Notes: generated by a model from the letters alone, not told the origin. Counted from the first letter of the stretch, positions 15,987-25,427 are shown. The stretch: 64,000 nt of DNA from Hymenobacter crusticola (GCF_002154225.1 NZ_MTSE01000005.1:1-64000); one strand, 5' to 3'. Numbers and translations are program-made.

Positions 15987-16907
15987 TTATGCCGCTAGAA
16001 AGGCTTCGATGGCAGCTAGGGTTTCGAGCGGAGCGCTTAGGTGTGGGCAGTGCCCCGTGGCCTGGAGTTGTACCAACGTTGCTTTGTGCATGTGCTCTAG
16101 CAAGTAAGCACCTACTTCTTCGGGCGCAACGGCGTCCTGTTGGCACTGGAGCAGCAACGTGCTGGTTTGTAGGTGCGGCACTTCTGCGCGGTTGTCGGAC
16201 AGGAACGAAACCCGCGCAAACTGCTTGGCGATGGTTGAGTCAGTTTCGCAGAAATAAGTAGCTAGCTCCTCGCCCAGGGATGCATGGTCGGGCCCTACTA
16301 GCAGGCCCGCAAACATGTGCGCCCAGCCGTTATAATCAGCGTCCATCAGTTGCAATAGTTGCTGCACGTCCTCTGGCTCGAAGCCTCCATGGTAGCCTGG
16401 CTGGTTGGAGTAGCACGGCGAGGGTGCCAGCATCACCACTTTCGAGAAATACTCTGGTCCGCTAATAGCAGCTAGCATAGCAATCATGGCCCCTACGGAG
16501 TGCCCCACGATTACTACTTCTTGAAGCTTCAGCGCCTGACATATTTCAATGATGTCTTGCGCGTAGCCATCAAGGCTGTTGTATTTCACGGGGTCATAGG
16601 CAGTCAAATCCGATTCACCGGCGCCCACGTGGTCGAACAGGATAATTTGGTAACGCGCAGCGAGTGGCGTTGTTAAATAGTGCCATATATGCTGGTTACA
16701 GCCAAACCCGTGACACAGTAAAATAGGCGGTTTCCCCTCACCAATTACGCGCACGTTGTTGCGCTGCAGCACCTTTTGTGCCGCTAAATCCTGCGGCGAC
16801 AGTGCCGGCTGTTGATTTCCTTGCCCAACATCCTCCAACGAATGTACAAGCGAGTTCAATACAGAAGCGATATTCCCTTCCACCAAAAAATACTTAGATA
16901 AATCCAA
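15987..16907 (-). CDS. RsbQ-like alpha/beta hydrolase
   Basis: A 306-residue alpha/beta hydrolase with a ~45-residue N-terminal extension before the core. The oxyanion/lid start is ILLCHGFGCNQHIW, the nucleophile elbow is GHSVGAM, the acid lies in QQDAVAP and the histidine in GHCPHLS. DHVGAGESD and the PSPCYSN lid resemble RsbQ and the plant receptors D14/KAI2, which bind or hydrolyse small signalling molecules. In Bacillus, RsbQ acts upstream of the RsbP phosphatase; no partner kinase or phosphatase gene is nearby here. Molecular function as a hydrolase is well supported, the signalling role is not. Confidence 0.85.
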   Translation of the reverse strand: MDLSKYFLVEGNIASVLNSLVHSLEDVGQGNQQPALSPQDLAAQKVLQRNNVRVIGEGKPPILLCHGFGCNQHIWHYLTTPLAARYQIILFDHVGAGESDLTAYDPVKYNSLDGYAQDIIEICQALKLQEVVIVGHSVGAMIAMLAAISGPEYFSKVVMLAPSPCYSNQPGYHGGFEPEDVQQLLQLMDADYNGWAHMFAGLLVGPDHASLGEELATYFCETDSTIAKQFARVSFLSDNRAEVPHLQTSTLLLQCQQDAVAPEEVGAYLLEHMHKATLVQLQATGHCPHLSAPLETLAAIEAFLAA

Positions 16908-17267
16908 TTTCGTATCTGTTTAACCAGAAAAAGAACTCGAAAGTAAACATTTACCAACTAACATAGCAATATAACGTGGTAAATATGCTTCAAAACCTTA
17001 ATCTTATACTTTAAATAGACACATATACGGAACAGCCTGTCCGTACTTCTCACGCCATGGGTACGTATTATAACAGCTCTCCTCCCGTGCCCTAGGCTCC
17101 TCTCTGGTAGTTAGGGTAGTCTATTATCAGGACTCTAGCCAATCAACTAATAAGTTTTAATTCATTCTTAATCTTCTACATAGCCTCTACTCGGAGGCGG
17201 TAATGCTAAGGATGACAAGTTGTGCAGCTGGGTTCTGCGTACTAAAAAGATCTACTTGTTTTTCCTT
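16908..17267. other. 360-base divergent intergenic region
   Basis: AT-rich gap between the RsbQ-like gene (minus) and an SDR gene (plus), so it should hold both promoters. I saw no clear palindromic operator, repeat or RNA. A frame at 17220-17267 only extends the SDR gene upstream of its conserved start. Confidence 0.4.
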
Positions 17268-18071
17268 ATGACTGATCTTCAAAACCAGACGGCTCTTGTT
17301 ACGGGTGCCTCCAGCGGCATCGGGTACGAACTAGCTAAATTATTCGCGCAAGATGGCATCAACCTGGTGCTTGTGGCCCGTCGCGGAGAAGTATTAGAAA
17401 AAATCAAGCACGATTTTGAGCGGCAATACCGTATTCGTGTCGTCAGCATGCCCTTGGATTTGTCCAGTTTAGGCGAAGCACAGGCACTGTATCAAGCTTG
17501 CAAAGCTGAAAACCTACAAATCGATTATTTGGTCAACAATGCCGGCTACGGCGCCTACGGCTCGGTGACGCAGGCTGACTCCGCCACGTACGAGAACATG
17601 CTCACCCTGAATATCATCACGCTCACTACCTTGACGACTCTGTTTGTAAAGGACATGGTGCAGCGGCGATTTGGGCGCATTCTGAACATTGGGTCGCTAG
17701 CGGCCTTTCAGTCGTTGCCGAACCTAGCTGCGTATGGCGCTTCCAAAACCTACGTGATGCACTTCACCGAAGGCCTGCACGCGGAGCTCAAAGGCACGGG
17801 CGTGACGGCCACGGTGTTGAACCCTGGCCTCACCGAAACTGGCTTCGTCGAGCGGGCCGACATGGGTCGCTCGGCGCAGGCCCAGCGCACCATGCTACGG
17901 GCAGACGTAGTAGCCCAGGCCGGCTACCGTGGCATGATGCGCGGCAAGCTCAACGTTGTACCGGGTTGGCAAAATCGAGTTCTATCTTTCACGGCTGGGG
18001 TAATGCCTTCGCGCAAGCTGCTGCTAGCGGCAGCGTCTTTTGTAATGCGGGAAGCCGGCAAGAAGCGCTAA
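17268..18071 (+). CDS. SDR family oxidoreductase (DltE/YqjQ-like)
   Basis: A 267-residue short-chain dehydrogenase complete with the cofactor loop TGASSGIGYELAKLF, NNAGYG, the catalytic serine in ILNIGSLAAFQ and YGASKTYVM with Tyr and Lys. The C-terminal part (LNPGLTETGF ... GWQNRVLSF) matches the DltE/YqjQ-like subgroup of uncharacterised SDRs. The ATG at 17268 is chosen because it gives the standard short leader before TALVTGASSG. It is monocistronic; the substrate is unknown. Confidence 0.9.
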   Translation: MTDLQNQTALVTGASSGIGYELAKLFAQDGINLVLVARRGEVLEKIKHDFERQYRIRVVSMPLDLSSLGEAQALYQACKAENLQIDYLVNNAGYGAYGSVTQADSATYENMLTLNIITLTTLTTLFVKDMVQRRFGRILNIGSLAAFQSLPNLAAYGASKTYVMHFTEGLHAELKGTGVTATVLNPGLTETGFVERADMGRSAQAQRTMLRADVVAQAGYRGMMRGKLNVVPGWQNRVLSFTAGVMPSRKLLLAAASFVMREAGKKR

Positions 18072-18121
18072 CCTAGCTTGCCTGCGCGCCGCTGCTCGCG
18101 CTTATTAAAAACGCAGCTTCC

Positions 18122-18838
18122 TTACTGACTCACCGCTGTTGGCTCGCGCAGCAACGGTTGCAGCACCGTCCACACGTTGCGGGCGACTAGGCGGTGCCCT
18201 TCTGGCGTGGGGTGGATGCCGTCGCGCTGATTGAGCTTGGCAATACCGCCAACGTTTTCCAATAAGAAAGGAATGAGCGTGAGCTTGTTCTTCTGCGCTA
18301 AATCACCGTAGAGTTGCTTGAACTGCGCGGCGTAGTCAACTCCTAGGTTTGGGGGAATTTGCATGCCAGCCAGCACAATCTTAGCCTGCGGGCTGAGCTG
18401 GCGCACCGTATCAATAATGGCTTGCAGATTGCGGCGGGTATCGGAAAGCGGAATGCCCCGCAGGCCGTCGTTGCCACCTAGCTCTAACACAAACACGGCC
18501 ACTGGCTTGCGCAGTACCCACCCAACGCGGCTGCGCCCACCGGCCGTGGTTTCGCCGCTCAGGCCGGCATTTACGATGGTATAGCCTAGGCCGGCAGAAT
18601 CTATCTTTTGACCTACCAAGGCCGGAAAGGCTTGCTCGGGGTCGACACCTAGGCCGGCAGTAATGCTGTTGCCGAAGAACAGCACGGTTGGTTTACTGGC
18701 TGCTTTGGCCGGCGTGGAAGCGGTGGGCGCACTAGCCTCTGGGGCTTCTACCGAATCGGCGGACGACTGCGAATTGTTGCCGCAGCCACTTACTAGGAAG
18801 AGCAACCAGCAACTAAGGAGGATCGGAACTGTTTTCAT
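18122..18838 (-). CDS. SGNH-hydrolase lipoprotein, TesA-like arylesterase
   Basis: A 238-residue protein with a lipoprotein signal (LLFLVSGCGNN) and a Thr/Ala/Ser-rich linker. The SGNH domain from about residue 48 has block I FFGNSITAGLG (the usual GDS is GNS, the serine nucleophile kept), the block II glycine in NAGLSGETT, block III GGNDGLRG and block V DGIHPTPEGH. It resembles TesA, a periplasmic thioesterase/lysophospholipase. It is divergent from a YbbA/YbbP-like exporter, the same partners that flank tesA in E. coli, which supports the assignment. Confidence 0.88.
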   Translation of the reverse strand: MKTVPILLSCWLLFLVSGCGNNSQSSADSVEAPEASAPTASTPAKAASKPTVLFFGNSITAGLGVDPEQAFPALVGQKIDSAGLGYTIVNAGLSGETTAGGRSRVGWVLRKPVAVFVLELGGNDGLRGIPLSDTRRNLQAIIDTVRQLSPQAKIVLAGMQIPPNLGVDYAAQFKQLYGDLAQKNKLTLIPFLLENVGGIAKLNQRDGIHPTPEGHRLVARNVWTVLQPLLREPTAVSQ

Positions 18839-18926
18839 GCAAGCAGCGATTTTTTTCGGGTATACGCGTAACGGTAGAAAATATCGTAACGGCGAGCCCG
18901 TCTTGGTAGTAACTGCTTAGGCGTCT

Positions 18927-19003
18927 GTCATTCCGCGCAGCGCCAGCAAGCTGGATTTCCGGTCTAAGGGCTAACTCAGCTTGCTGGCGCTACGCAGAAT
19001 GAC
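18927..19003. repeat. GTCATTCCG inverted repeat
   Basis: The outer ends GTCATTCCG... and ...AGAATGAC and the inner arms CGCCAGCAAGCTG / CAGCTTGCTGGCG form a ~77-base imperfect hairpin in the divergent tesA-like/ABC intergenic region. A relative lies at 34114-34192. Confidence 0.75.
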
Positions 19004-19071
19004 CGACGCGTATTTTCTCACTTCTCTGGTATTCGCCGCCGCTTCCTCAGCGGCTCATTCATTCTTGCTTC

Positions 19072-19773
19072 GTGCTTAAAGTAGAAAACCTCACTAAATC
19101 CTACACCAGCGGCGGCCGGTCGCTTACGGTGCTCGAGTCCGTCAGCTTCGAGCTGCAACCCGGCGACACGTTCTCCATCGTTGGGCCTTCGGGCAGCGGC
19201 AAAACCACCCTTCTCGGCTTGTGCGCCGGCCTCGACCGGGCGTCGTCGGGCAGCGTGTGGCTAAATGGTATTCAACTCGACACCCTCAACGAAGACCAGC
19301 GGGCCGCCGTGCGCAACGAGCACGTAGGGTTTATCTTCCAGAACTTCCAGCTATTACCCACACTCACGGCCCTCGAAAACGTGCTAGTGCCGCTGGAGCT
19401 GCGCGGCGTTTCGGGCGGTACCAAAGCGGCGCAGGCCCTGCTGGAGCGCGTGGGGCTAGGAGGCCGCGGCCATCATTACCCCACCCAGCTGTCGGGCGGA
19501 GAGCAGCAGCGCGTATCGCTAGCCCGGGCGTTTGCTAATCGCCCCAAGATCCTGTTTGCCGACGAACCCACCGGCAACCTCGACGCCGACACCAGCGCCA
19601 CGGTAGTGGATTTGCTGTTTGGCCTGAACCGCGAAGCCGGCACCACGCTGGTGCTCGTGACCCACGACCTGGAGCTAGCCGCCAAAACCCAGCGCGTGGT
19701 GCGCATCAAGGGCGGTAGCGTAGTTTCGGATTCATTTACGCAACGGGCTACCGCGTCCACCCCAGCCCAATGA
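19072..19773 (+). CDS. ABC transporter ATP-binding protein, YbbA/LolD-like
   Basis: A 233-residue ATPase with Walker A GPSGSGKTTLLGLCAG, Q-loop FIFQNFQLLPT, signature LSGGEQQRVSLARAF, Walker B ILFADEPTGNLD and H-loop VTHD. The MacB/LolD-type family partners FtsX-like permeases for export or extraction of lipophilic or peptide substrates from the membrane. The start is a GTG at 19072 (VLKVENLTKSY). It overlaps the downstream permease gene by 4 bases (ATGA), so the two are translationally coupled. Next to a TesA-like gene it corresponds to E. coli ybbA. Confidence 0.92.
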   Translation: MLKVENLTKSYTSGGRSLTVLESVSFELQPGDTFSIVGPSGSGKTTLLGLCAGLDRASSGSVWLNGIQLDTLNEDQRAAVRNEHVGFIFQNFQLLPTLTALENVLVPLELRGVSGGTKAAQALLERVGLGGRGHHYPTQLSGGEQQRVSLARAFANRPKILFADEPTGNLDADTSATVVDLLFGLNREAGTTLVLVTHDLELAAKTQRVVRIKGGSVVSDSFTQRATASTPAQ

Positions 19774-22349
19774 GCGGCCCTTTGAACGGCGCTACGCCCT
19801 CGGCCCGGCCGGGTGTGGGCTGGCTCTGGCGCATGGCCTGGCGCGACAGTCGCCGCAGCCGCTCGCGGTTGCTGCTGTTCTTGTCGGCCATCGTGCTCGG
19901 CATTGCGGCCTTGGTTGGCATCAACGGCTTTGGCGACAACCTAGCCCGCAGCATCGACGAACAGGCGCGGGAGCTGGTGGGCGCCGACTTGGTGTTATCA
20001 TCAACCCAGCCCTTCCCAGCTGCGCTGCAACCCACGTTGCGCAAGCTAGGTCGCACGCGCAGCAACGAGGTGGCCTTTGCCTCGCTCGTCCAATTCCCAA
20101 AAGGCCAGGGTGTGCGCTTGGCCCAAATCCGTGCGCTCAGCGGCGGCTTTCCGTACTATGGCGACTGGGTGGTGGAGCCCGCAGCCGCGGTGCCGGCGTT
20201 TCGGCAAGCTTCAGCTGCTCAGCAGCGCATCGCGCTAGTAGATGATGCATTGCTGGTACAGTTTGGTGCCAAGCCTGGCGATTCAATTAAAGTCGGCAAC
20301 CTTACGTTTCAGATTGCTGGGCGCGTGCGCAAAACGCCGGGTCAGTCAGAGTTTAGCGCGTCTATTGCTCCCACAGTGTTCATTCCGGGCGCTTTGCTGG
20401 CCCAAACCGGCCTGGTGCAGCGCGGCAGCCGCATTCAGTACCGCCGCTACTACCAGTTTCCGGCTACTACCAACGTAGACCAGCTGATTAAGCCCCTCGA
20501 ACCTAGCTTTGATAAGGTCAACATTGATTCTGACACCGTAGCCAGTCGCAAAAAGCAAACGGGCCGTTCTTTTGCCGACCTCACGCGCTTCCTGAACCTG
20601 GTGGCGTTTGTGGCGCTGCTGCTTGGGTGCGTGGGCGTGGCCAGCGCCGTGAGCCTGTATGTGCGCGAGAAGATATCGGCTGTAGCCGTGCTGCGCTGCC
20701 TAGGGGCCAGCGGCTGGCAAGCCTTGCTCATTTACCTGCTTCAGATTGCACTGATGGGCTTGCTCGGCGCCATCATTGGCGCTGCCCTAGGTACGGCGGT
20801 GCAGTTGCTGCTGCCGCGTGTATTTGCGGGCTTCTTGCCGGTGGCAGTGAGCGTGGCCGTTTCGTGGACAGCCGTGGCCCAGGGCGTGCTGACGGGTGTG
20901 CTGGTGGCGGTGCTGTTTGCCTTGCTGCCGCTGCTGGAAATTCGGCGCGTGTCGCCGCTGCGCACGTTGCGAGCGTCGTATGAGGAAAATACCGAGCGCG
21001 CCGACCCGCTTCGCTTCGTGGTGTTCGCCCTGATTGCGGCCTTCATCACGGGCTTTGCCTACTTACAAACCCGCGACTGGAAACAAGCCCTAGGGTTTGC
21101 AACGGGCTTGCTGGTCGCGTTTGGCACCCTAGCGGCCCTAGGGCAAGGCTTGCGCGCGGCGGTACGTCGCTACTTCCCGAGCTCCTGGAGCTACGTGTGG
21201 CGGCAAGGGCTGGCAAATTTGTACCGACCCAATAATCAGACAATTACCCTCACCGTTTCGATTGGCCTAGGTGTGTTTCTGCTGGCTACGCTTTATCTGC
21301 TGCAAGGCCTATTGCTAGGTCGGGTGCAGGTGGCGGCGAGTGGCAAGCAGCCAAACCTCGTCTTGTTTGACATTCAGCCCCAACAACGGGCCGGCGTGGT
21401 GCAACTGGTGAAAGATCAAAAGCTACCGTTGCTGCAACAAGTGCCCATCGTGACGATGCGCCTGACCGCTATCAACGGCCACACAGGTTCCGAATTTAAG
21501 AAGGACAGCACGCGGGGTGTGCCGAAGTGGGTGTTCAGCCGCGAGTACCGCGTCACCTACCGCGATAAGCTTATTGCCTCCGAGAAGATTGAAGCGGGTC
21601 GCGCCCCGTCGCTGGGTGCCGATGGCACGCCGCGTATTTCGCTGGAGGATGGCTACTTCAAGCGCCTCAAGCTCAAGCTAGGTGATACGCTGACGTTCAA
21701 CGTGCAAGGCTTGTCGCTAAACACCATCGTGAGCGGCACGCGCACCGTAGATTGGTCGCGGGTACAAACCAACTTCTTGGTCGTGTTTCCCCGCGGCGTG
21801 CTGGAAGCGGCCCCGCAGTTTTACGTGCTCATGACGCGGGTGCCCAACAACAACACCCTAGGGGCCGTGCAACGTGAGCTGGTGCAAAACTTCCCCAATG
21901 TATCGGCAATCGACCTAGGTCTGATTTTGAAAACGCTCGACGACATTCTGAGCAAAATATCTTTCGTCATTCGCTTCATGGCGCTCTTCAGCATTGCCAC
22001 GGGGCTGTTGGTGCTCATCAGCTCGGTGTTTGTGAGTCGGTATCAGCGCGTAAAGGAAAGCGTGTTGTTGCGTACGTTGGGCGCGAGCCGCCGGCAAATT
22101 TTACGCATTACCCTGGTAGAATATGCGCTGCTGGGGTTACTGGCGGCCGTCGCGGGGTTGGTGCTGGCGGGTTTCGCTGGTTGGGCGCTGGCGCTCTGGG
22201 TGTTCGAGGTAGAGTTCACGCCTGAGCTAAGCCCGTTGCTGTTGTTGGCCTTCGTCACCACGGCTCTTACCATGCTAATCGGCTTGCTCAACAGCCGCGA
22301 CGTGCTCACGCGCCCGCCGCTGGAAGTGTTGCGAAGCGAAGCGGGCTAA
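19770..22349 (+). CDS. FtsX-like permease, YbbP-like
   Basis: An 859-residue integral membrane protein with two FtsX cores. The first has helices around residues 30-50, 270-300, 320-350 and 365-390. The second has helices near 495-515, 740-765, 785-815 and 825-845. Large periplasmic domains lie between them, and additional helices around 415-455 join the halves. The topology (about ten helices) fits YbbP, the permease partner of YbbA. It starts within the ATPase gene stop (ATGA). The substrate is unknown; genetic context with a TesA-like esterase suggests lipid-linked or hydrophobic cargo. It ends before a bidirectional terminator. Confidence 0.9.
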   Translation: MSGPLNGATPSARPGVGWLWRMAWRDSRRSRSRLLLFLSAIVLGIAALVGINGFGDNLARSIDEQARELVGADLVLSSTQPFPAALQPTLRKLGRTRSNEVAFASLVQFPKGQGVRLAQIRALSGGFPYYGDWVVEPAAAVPAFRQASAAQQRIALVDDALLVQFGAKPGDSIKVGNLTFQIAGRVRKTPGQSEFSASIAPTVFIPGALLAQTGLVQRGSRIQYRRYYQFPATTNVDQLIKPLEPSFDKVNIDSDTVASRKKQTGRSFADLTRFLNLVAFVALLLGCVGVASAVSLYVREKISAVAVLRCLGASGWQALLIYLLQIALMGLLGAIIGAALGTAVQLLLPRVFAGFLPVAVSVAVSWTAVAQGVLTGVLVAVLFALLPLLEIRRVSPLRTLRASYEENTERADPLRFVVFALIAAFITGFAYLQTRDWKQALGFATGLLVAFGTLAALGQGLRAAVRRYFPSSWSYVWRQGLANLYRPNNQTITLTVSIGLGVFLLATLYLLQGLLLGRVQVAASGKQPNLVLFDIQPQQRAGVVQLVKDQKLPLLQQVPIVTMRLTAINGHTGSEFKKDSTRGVPKWVFSREYRVTYRDKLIASEKIEAGRAPSLGADGTPRISLEDGYFKRLKLKLGDTLTFNVQGLSLNTIVSGTRTVDWSRVQTNFLVVFPRGVLEAAPQFYVLMTRVPNNNTLGAVQRELVQNFPNVSAIDLGLILKTLDDILSKISFVIRFMALFSIATGLLVLISSVFVSRYQRVKESVLLRTLGASRRQILRITLVEYALLGLLAAVAGLVLAGFAGWALALWVFEVEFTPELSPLLLLAFVTTALTMLIGLLNSRDVLTRPPLEVLRSEAG

Positions 22350-22409
22350 AGCCAAACAAAAAGCGCGTGTCGTATGCTTGGCGGTTCTCAAAGCTCAGCC
22401 AGCTTTATA

Positions 22410-22512
22410 ATCCGGTTGCTAGGAGGTGGGAATTTGCAATTCCCGTCCGCAACGCGGGCGGCCACACAAGCCTGAAAATCCCAACGACGCACGCATGGCG
22501 GATTGCAAATCC
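22410..22512. repeat. Intergenic repeat family 2, copy 2 (partial, inverted)
   Basis: It contains the family palindromes GGGAATTTGCAATTCCC (22428-22444) and GGCGGATTGCAAATCC near 22497-22512, with TATAATCCGGTTG near the left end and an AACGCGGGCGG segment. The order is reversed compared with the copies at 11231 and 56126. It lies between the permease gene and galT. Confidence 0.65.
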
Positions 22513-22533
22513 AGCCTAGCACTGTCTACCAGT

Positions 22534-22585
22534 GAAAAGCGCGTTTGTCATTCCGTTCTAGCTCGGAATAACAAACGCGCTTTTC
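22534..22585. terminator. Bidirectional terminator between the ABC permease and galT
   Basis: Arms 22534-22555 (GAAAAGCGCGTTTGTCATTCCG) read against 22564-22585 pair with a single mismatch, loop TTCTAGCT. The outer A/T tracts give a terminator in both directions. The inner part is a GTCATTCCG-type repeat. Confidence 0.85.
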
Positions 22586-22607
22586 AGTAGCGAAAGTCGC
22601 TTAAAAC

Positions 22608-23660
22608 TTATGCCTGACGGCTCTTGTAGTGCACATCCGAAAGGCCGCGCAGGCGCTCCGCCGCCGATTCCGGCGTGATATCCCGCTGCGGATTAGCGAG
22701 CAGTTCGTAACCGACCATGAATTTCTTTACTGTGGCCGAACGCAGTAGCGGGGGCAGGAAGTGCATGTGCATGTGCCACGACTCATGCGCTTGCCCGTCG
22801 GTAGGGCGTTGGTGAATTCCTGCCGAATAAGGGAAGGAGATTTCGAATAAGTTGTCGTAGCGAATAGTGAGTTGACGCAGAATATCGGCGAAGGCATCGC
22901 GCTCGGCATCGGTGAGCTGCTCGATGCTCGTTACGTGGCGGCGCGGCGCCAGCAGCGTTTCGAACGGCCATACGGCCCAGTATGGCACTACCACCACGAA
23001 GTGTTCATTCTGAACTACAATACGCGTTTGTTCCTTCAGCTCGATTTCCAGGTAATCCGATAACAGGCTGCGGCCATGCTCCTTAAAGTAGGCTTCCTGC
23101 TGCACCGTTTCCTTGGCGGGGTCAACGGGCACGGTACGCTGAGCCCATATCTGGCCGTGCGGATGCGGGTTGCTAGCGCCCATCATCGAGCCTTTGTTCT
23201 CGAAGATCTGCACGTAGTTGATGTCGGGCCGGGCGCCGATTTCCTGGTACTGCTGCACCCACACGTCTACCACACCGCGAATAGCCGCCACGTCCATTTC
23301 GGGCAGCGTGAGGTCGTGGCGGGGCGAGAAGCAAATCACACGTGCTAAGCCCGATTCGGCTTCGGCCCGGAGCAAGCCACCTAGGTTCACCGAGCCCTGG
23401 GGAGCGTCGGTTTGCAAAGCGGCGAAGTCATTGTCGAAGACGAACGTGCTGGTGTACTGTGGGTTCACGATGCCGCCCACGCGGGTGTTGCCAGGGCAGA
23501 GGTAGCACGTAGGATCGTAGGCGGGGCGCACTTCCTGCTCGGGCTTTTCCTGCTGGCCTAGCCAGGGGCGCTTCGAGCGGTGCGGCGACACAAGGATCCA
23601 GTCGCCCGTGAGCGGGTTAAACCGGCGGTGCGAGTGCTCGGTGGTATCGAAAGCAGACAT
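22608..23660 (-). CDS. galT: Galactose-1-phosphate uridylyltransferase
   Basis: This 350-residue enzyme of the Leloir pathway transfers UMP from UDP-glucose to galactose-1-phosphate. GalT signatures include [20 protein letters not shown], the zinc-binding CYLCPGN, the active-site triad region [11 protein letters not shown] (HxH nucleophile) and the second histidine-rich [11 protein letters not shown]. Length is standard. It lies 85 bases downstream of galK on the same strand, so it is the second gene of a galKT operon. Confidence 0.96.
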   Translation of the reverse strand: MSAFDTTEHSHRRFNPLTGDWILVSPHRSKRPWLGQQEKPEQEVRPAYDPTCYLCPGNTRVGGIVNPQYTSTFVFDNDFAALQTDAPQGSVNLGGLLRAEAESGLARVICFSPRHDLTLPEMDVAAIRGVVDVWVQQYQEIGARPDINYVQIFENKGSMMGASNPHPHGQIWAQRTVPVDPAKETVQQEAYFKEHGRSLLSDYLEIELKEQTRIVVQNEHFVVVVPYWAVWPFETLLAPRRHVTSIEQLTDAERDAFADILRQLTIRYDNLFEISFPYSAGIHQRPTDGQAHESWHMHMHFLPPLLRSATVKKFMVGYELLANPQRDITPESAAERLRGLSDVHYKSRQA

Positions 23661-23672
23661 GAGAGGGTGTTT

Positions 23673-23720
23673 GAGTAACTGAGTATTTAAGTAACTGAGT
23701 GACGAAGTAGCTGAGTAATG
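23673..23720. repeat. Short direct repeats GAGTAACTGAGT in the galK-galT spacer
   Basis: Variants of GAGTAACTGAGT are repeated three to four times directly upstream of the galT start codon. The same motif sits immediately upstream of the endonuclease V gene (42883-42912) and, inverted, ahead of the gene at 60002. Function unknown. Confidence 0.5.
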
Positions 23721-23745
23721 TTTTGGCGCCGCCTTACTCCGTTAC

Positions 23746-24912
23746 TCACTTACTCGCTGGCGAAGCCACCGCTTCTACACCACCAACAATCTTGGTTTTA
23801 TACGTTTCGAGCTTCAGTTGCAGCTTTTCGTGGTAGGCCTGCGTCATGGTAGCCACGAAGTTATCGACCTGATCTGGAGCTACTAGGTTGATGGTGCAGC
23901 CGCCGAAGCCACCACCCATCATGCGGGCGCCGTACACGCCGGGCACCGTTCTGGCCACATCCACTAGCACGTCTAGCTCCTTGCAGCTCACTTCATAATC
24001 GTCGCGCAGGCCGGCGTGCGAGCCGTACATATCTTGGCCGAACGCCTCCAAGTTGCCTTCTAGCAAGTGGTTGCTGGCCGATTCCACCCGTAGGTTTTCC
24101 TCCACCACGTAGCGGCAGCGGCGGTATACCACGTCCCCTAGCTCTTCCCGGTGCTTCTCCACTTGTTCGAGGGTAGCATCGCGCAAGCTGTGCACCTGAG
24201 GATAATATTTCTGCAAAATCGCCACGCCTTGCTCGCACTCATGGCGGCGGGTGTTGTACTCGGAGCTAGCCAAGGAGTGCTTCACGCCGGAGTTGCAAAG
24301 CACAATGTGGCAATTCTCGGTGTTGAAGGGAAAATACTCGTAGTCAAGAGAACGGCAGTCGAGGCGTACCACATGCTCGGGTCTGCCGAACAGGCTGGCA
24401 AACTGATCCATGAGGCCCGAGCGGACGCCAGCGTACTCGTGTTCGGCCTGCTGGCCCATGCGGGCAAGCTCCATGCGGTCGAGGCGGGTGCCAAGCAGCT
24501 CGTTCAAGGCGAACCCTAGGCCGCATTCCACCGCCGCCGACGACGACAAGCCTGCTCCTATCGGAATATTACCACCAAACATGCAGTCGAAACCGGGCAC
24601 CTCAATGCCGCGCTTCTGAAACTGCGCGACCACGCCTTTCAAATAGTTGGCCCACTGCGTCTCGTCGCGGTGAACTTCGCTTATCTCCGTCGTGTACGAC
24701 TCGTTCAGGTCGTAAGAATGGAGCCGCGCCGTCGTACTATCATTGAGGGCCACGGCAAAGTAAATTTCTTTGTCGATAGCGGCTGGTAGCACAAAACCGC
24801 CGTTATAATCTGTGTGCTCACCGATTAGATTAACTCGGCCTGGGGCGCGCACCAGTAGCGGTTCGTGCCCAAAATGACGCTGAAAAGCAGCAGCAATGGA
24901 CTGAAGGGGCAT
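23746..24912 (-). CDS. galK: Galactokinase
   Basis: A 388-residue GHMP kinase that phosphorylates galactose. Motif 1 APGRVNLIGEHTDYNGGFVL at the N-terminus is the galactokinase signature, motif 2 PIGAGLSSSAAVE binds the phosphate and motif 3 is GGGFGGCTI near the C-terminus. The catalytic aspartate region GLMDQFASLFG is intact. It is the first gene of galKT and is divergent from susC, with LacI-type operator palindromes in the shared 515-base spacer. Galactose catabolism is therefore probably co-regulated with glycan uptake. Confidence 0.96.
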   Translation of the reverse strand: MPLQSIAAAFQRHFGHEPLLVRAPGRVNLIGEHTDYNGGFVLPAAIDKEIYFAVALNDSTTARLHSYDLNESYTTEISEVHRDETQWANYLKGVVAQFQKRGIEVPGFDCMFGGNIPIGAGLSSSAAVECGLGFALNELLGTRLDRMELARMGQQAEHEYAGVRSGLMDQFASLFGRPEHVVRLDCRSLDYEYFPFNTENCHIVLCNSGVKHSLASSEYNTRRHECEQGVAILQKYYPQVHSLRDATLEQVEKHREELGDVVYRRCRYVVEENLRVESASNHLLEGNLEAFGQDMYGSHAGLRDDYEVSCKELDVLVDVARTVPGVYGARMMGGGFGGCTINLVAPDQVDNFVATMTQAYHEKLQLKLETYKTKIVGGVEAVASPASK

Positions 24913-24990
24913 ATGCGGAGGAGATAGTAAGAAACAAGTATACGTGTGGCAATGATAAAGTATTAAAATGACTTGTAAAGATTATGCACG

Positions 24991-25004
24991 TGCAATCGAT
25001 TGCA
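24991..25004. promoter_or_regulatory. LacI/GalR-type operator O1, galK side
   Basis: The sequence TGCAATCGATTGCA is a perfect 14-base palindrome with the central CG typical of LacI-family operators. It lies 79 bases upstream of the galK start. On the minus strand a TTTG box at 25003-25006 overlaps its edge and a TAATCTTT segment follows about 18 bases later, so it probably sits in the galK promoter spacer. Confidence 0.75.
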
Positions 25005-25340
25005 AATGGGCTATCATCTATATGGCATTCAACAAACTAACATGTTTTTGACTGAGTGCATCTTTTTTACTCACTATGTCTACAGGTGAAAACCTAGGTG
25101 TGAATGAATCCGTTAAAAAGAGGTTTATCGTACATAATAGGATTAATCCATATGAAAATTGAACGTTATTTATTGACATTATCCTTAATTACTGGTAAAA
25201 TTGCTGCTGCTTTCTTGCGGAGGAGCAACTTCCTCACTGGCACCCACCAGATCCACCCCCACCGACCGTTAACCAACGGCGTCAACGCTTACTGACTCCC
25301 AGCCTTTTTTTCAATCCCCTACTTTTCTAACTCCTCAATT

Positions 25341-25354
25341 TGCAATCGATTGCA
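25341..25354. promoter_or_regulatory. LacI/GalR-type operator O2, susC side
   Basis: Identical TGCAATCGATTGCA palindrome, here extended to 20 bases (25338-25357, ATTTGC...GCAAAT). It overlaps a TTTG -33-like box (25339-25342). It is located 74 bases upstream of the susC start codon. Confidence 0.8.
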
Positions 25355-25367
25355 AATGCATGCTATG

Positions 25368-25381
25368 TGCAATCGATTGCA
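25368..25381. promoter_or_regulatory. LacI/GalR-type operator O3, susC side
   Basis: Third perfect copy of TGCAATCGATTGCA (16-base palindrome with flanking G/C), 27 bases from O2 and 47 bases upstream of susC. A TATGTGCA segment overlapping its left edge could be the -7 element, so binding here should block initiation. No other feature was seen in the rest of the 24913-25427 gap. Confidence 0.8.
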
Positions 25382-25427
25382 CATGCCAGTTTAGCTTCCC
25401 CTTTCTTCCCACAAACCACACATCTTT

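Noticed and set aside
25104..25295. A 63-codon frame between galK and susC
   Set aside because: It lies in the regulatory spacer between divergent promoters, has no family features, and spans a composition break.
24991..25381. Three identical short repeats upstream of susC could suggest a CRISPR array
   Set aside because: The units are 14-base palindromes at irregular spacing (337 and 13 bases apart) next to promoters, with no spacers of constant length. They fit operators.
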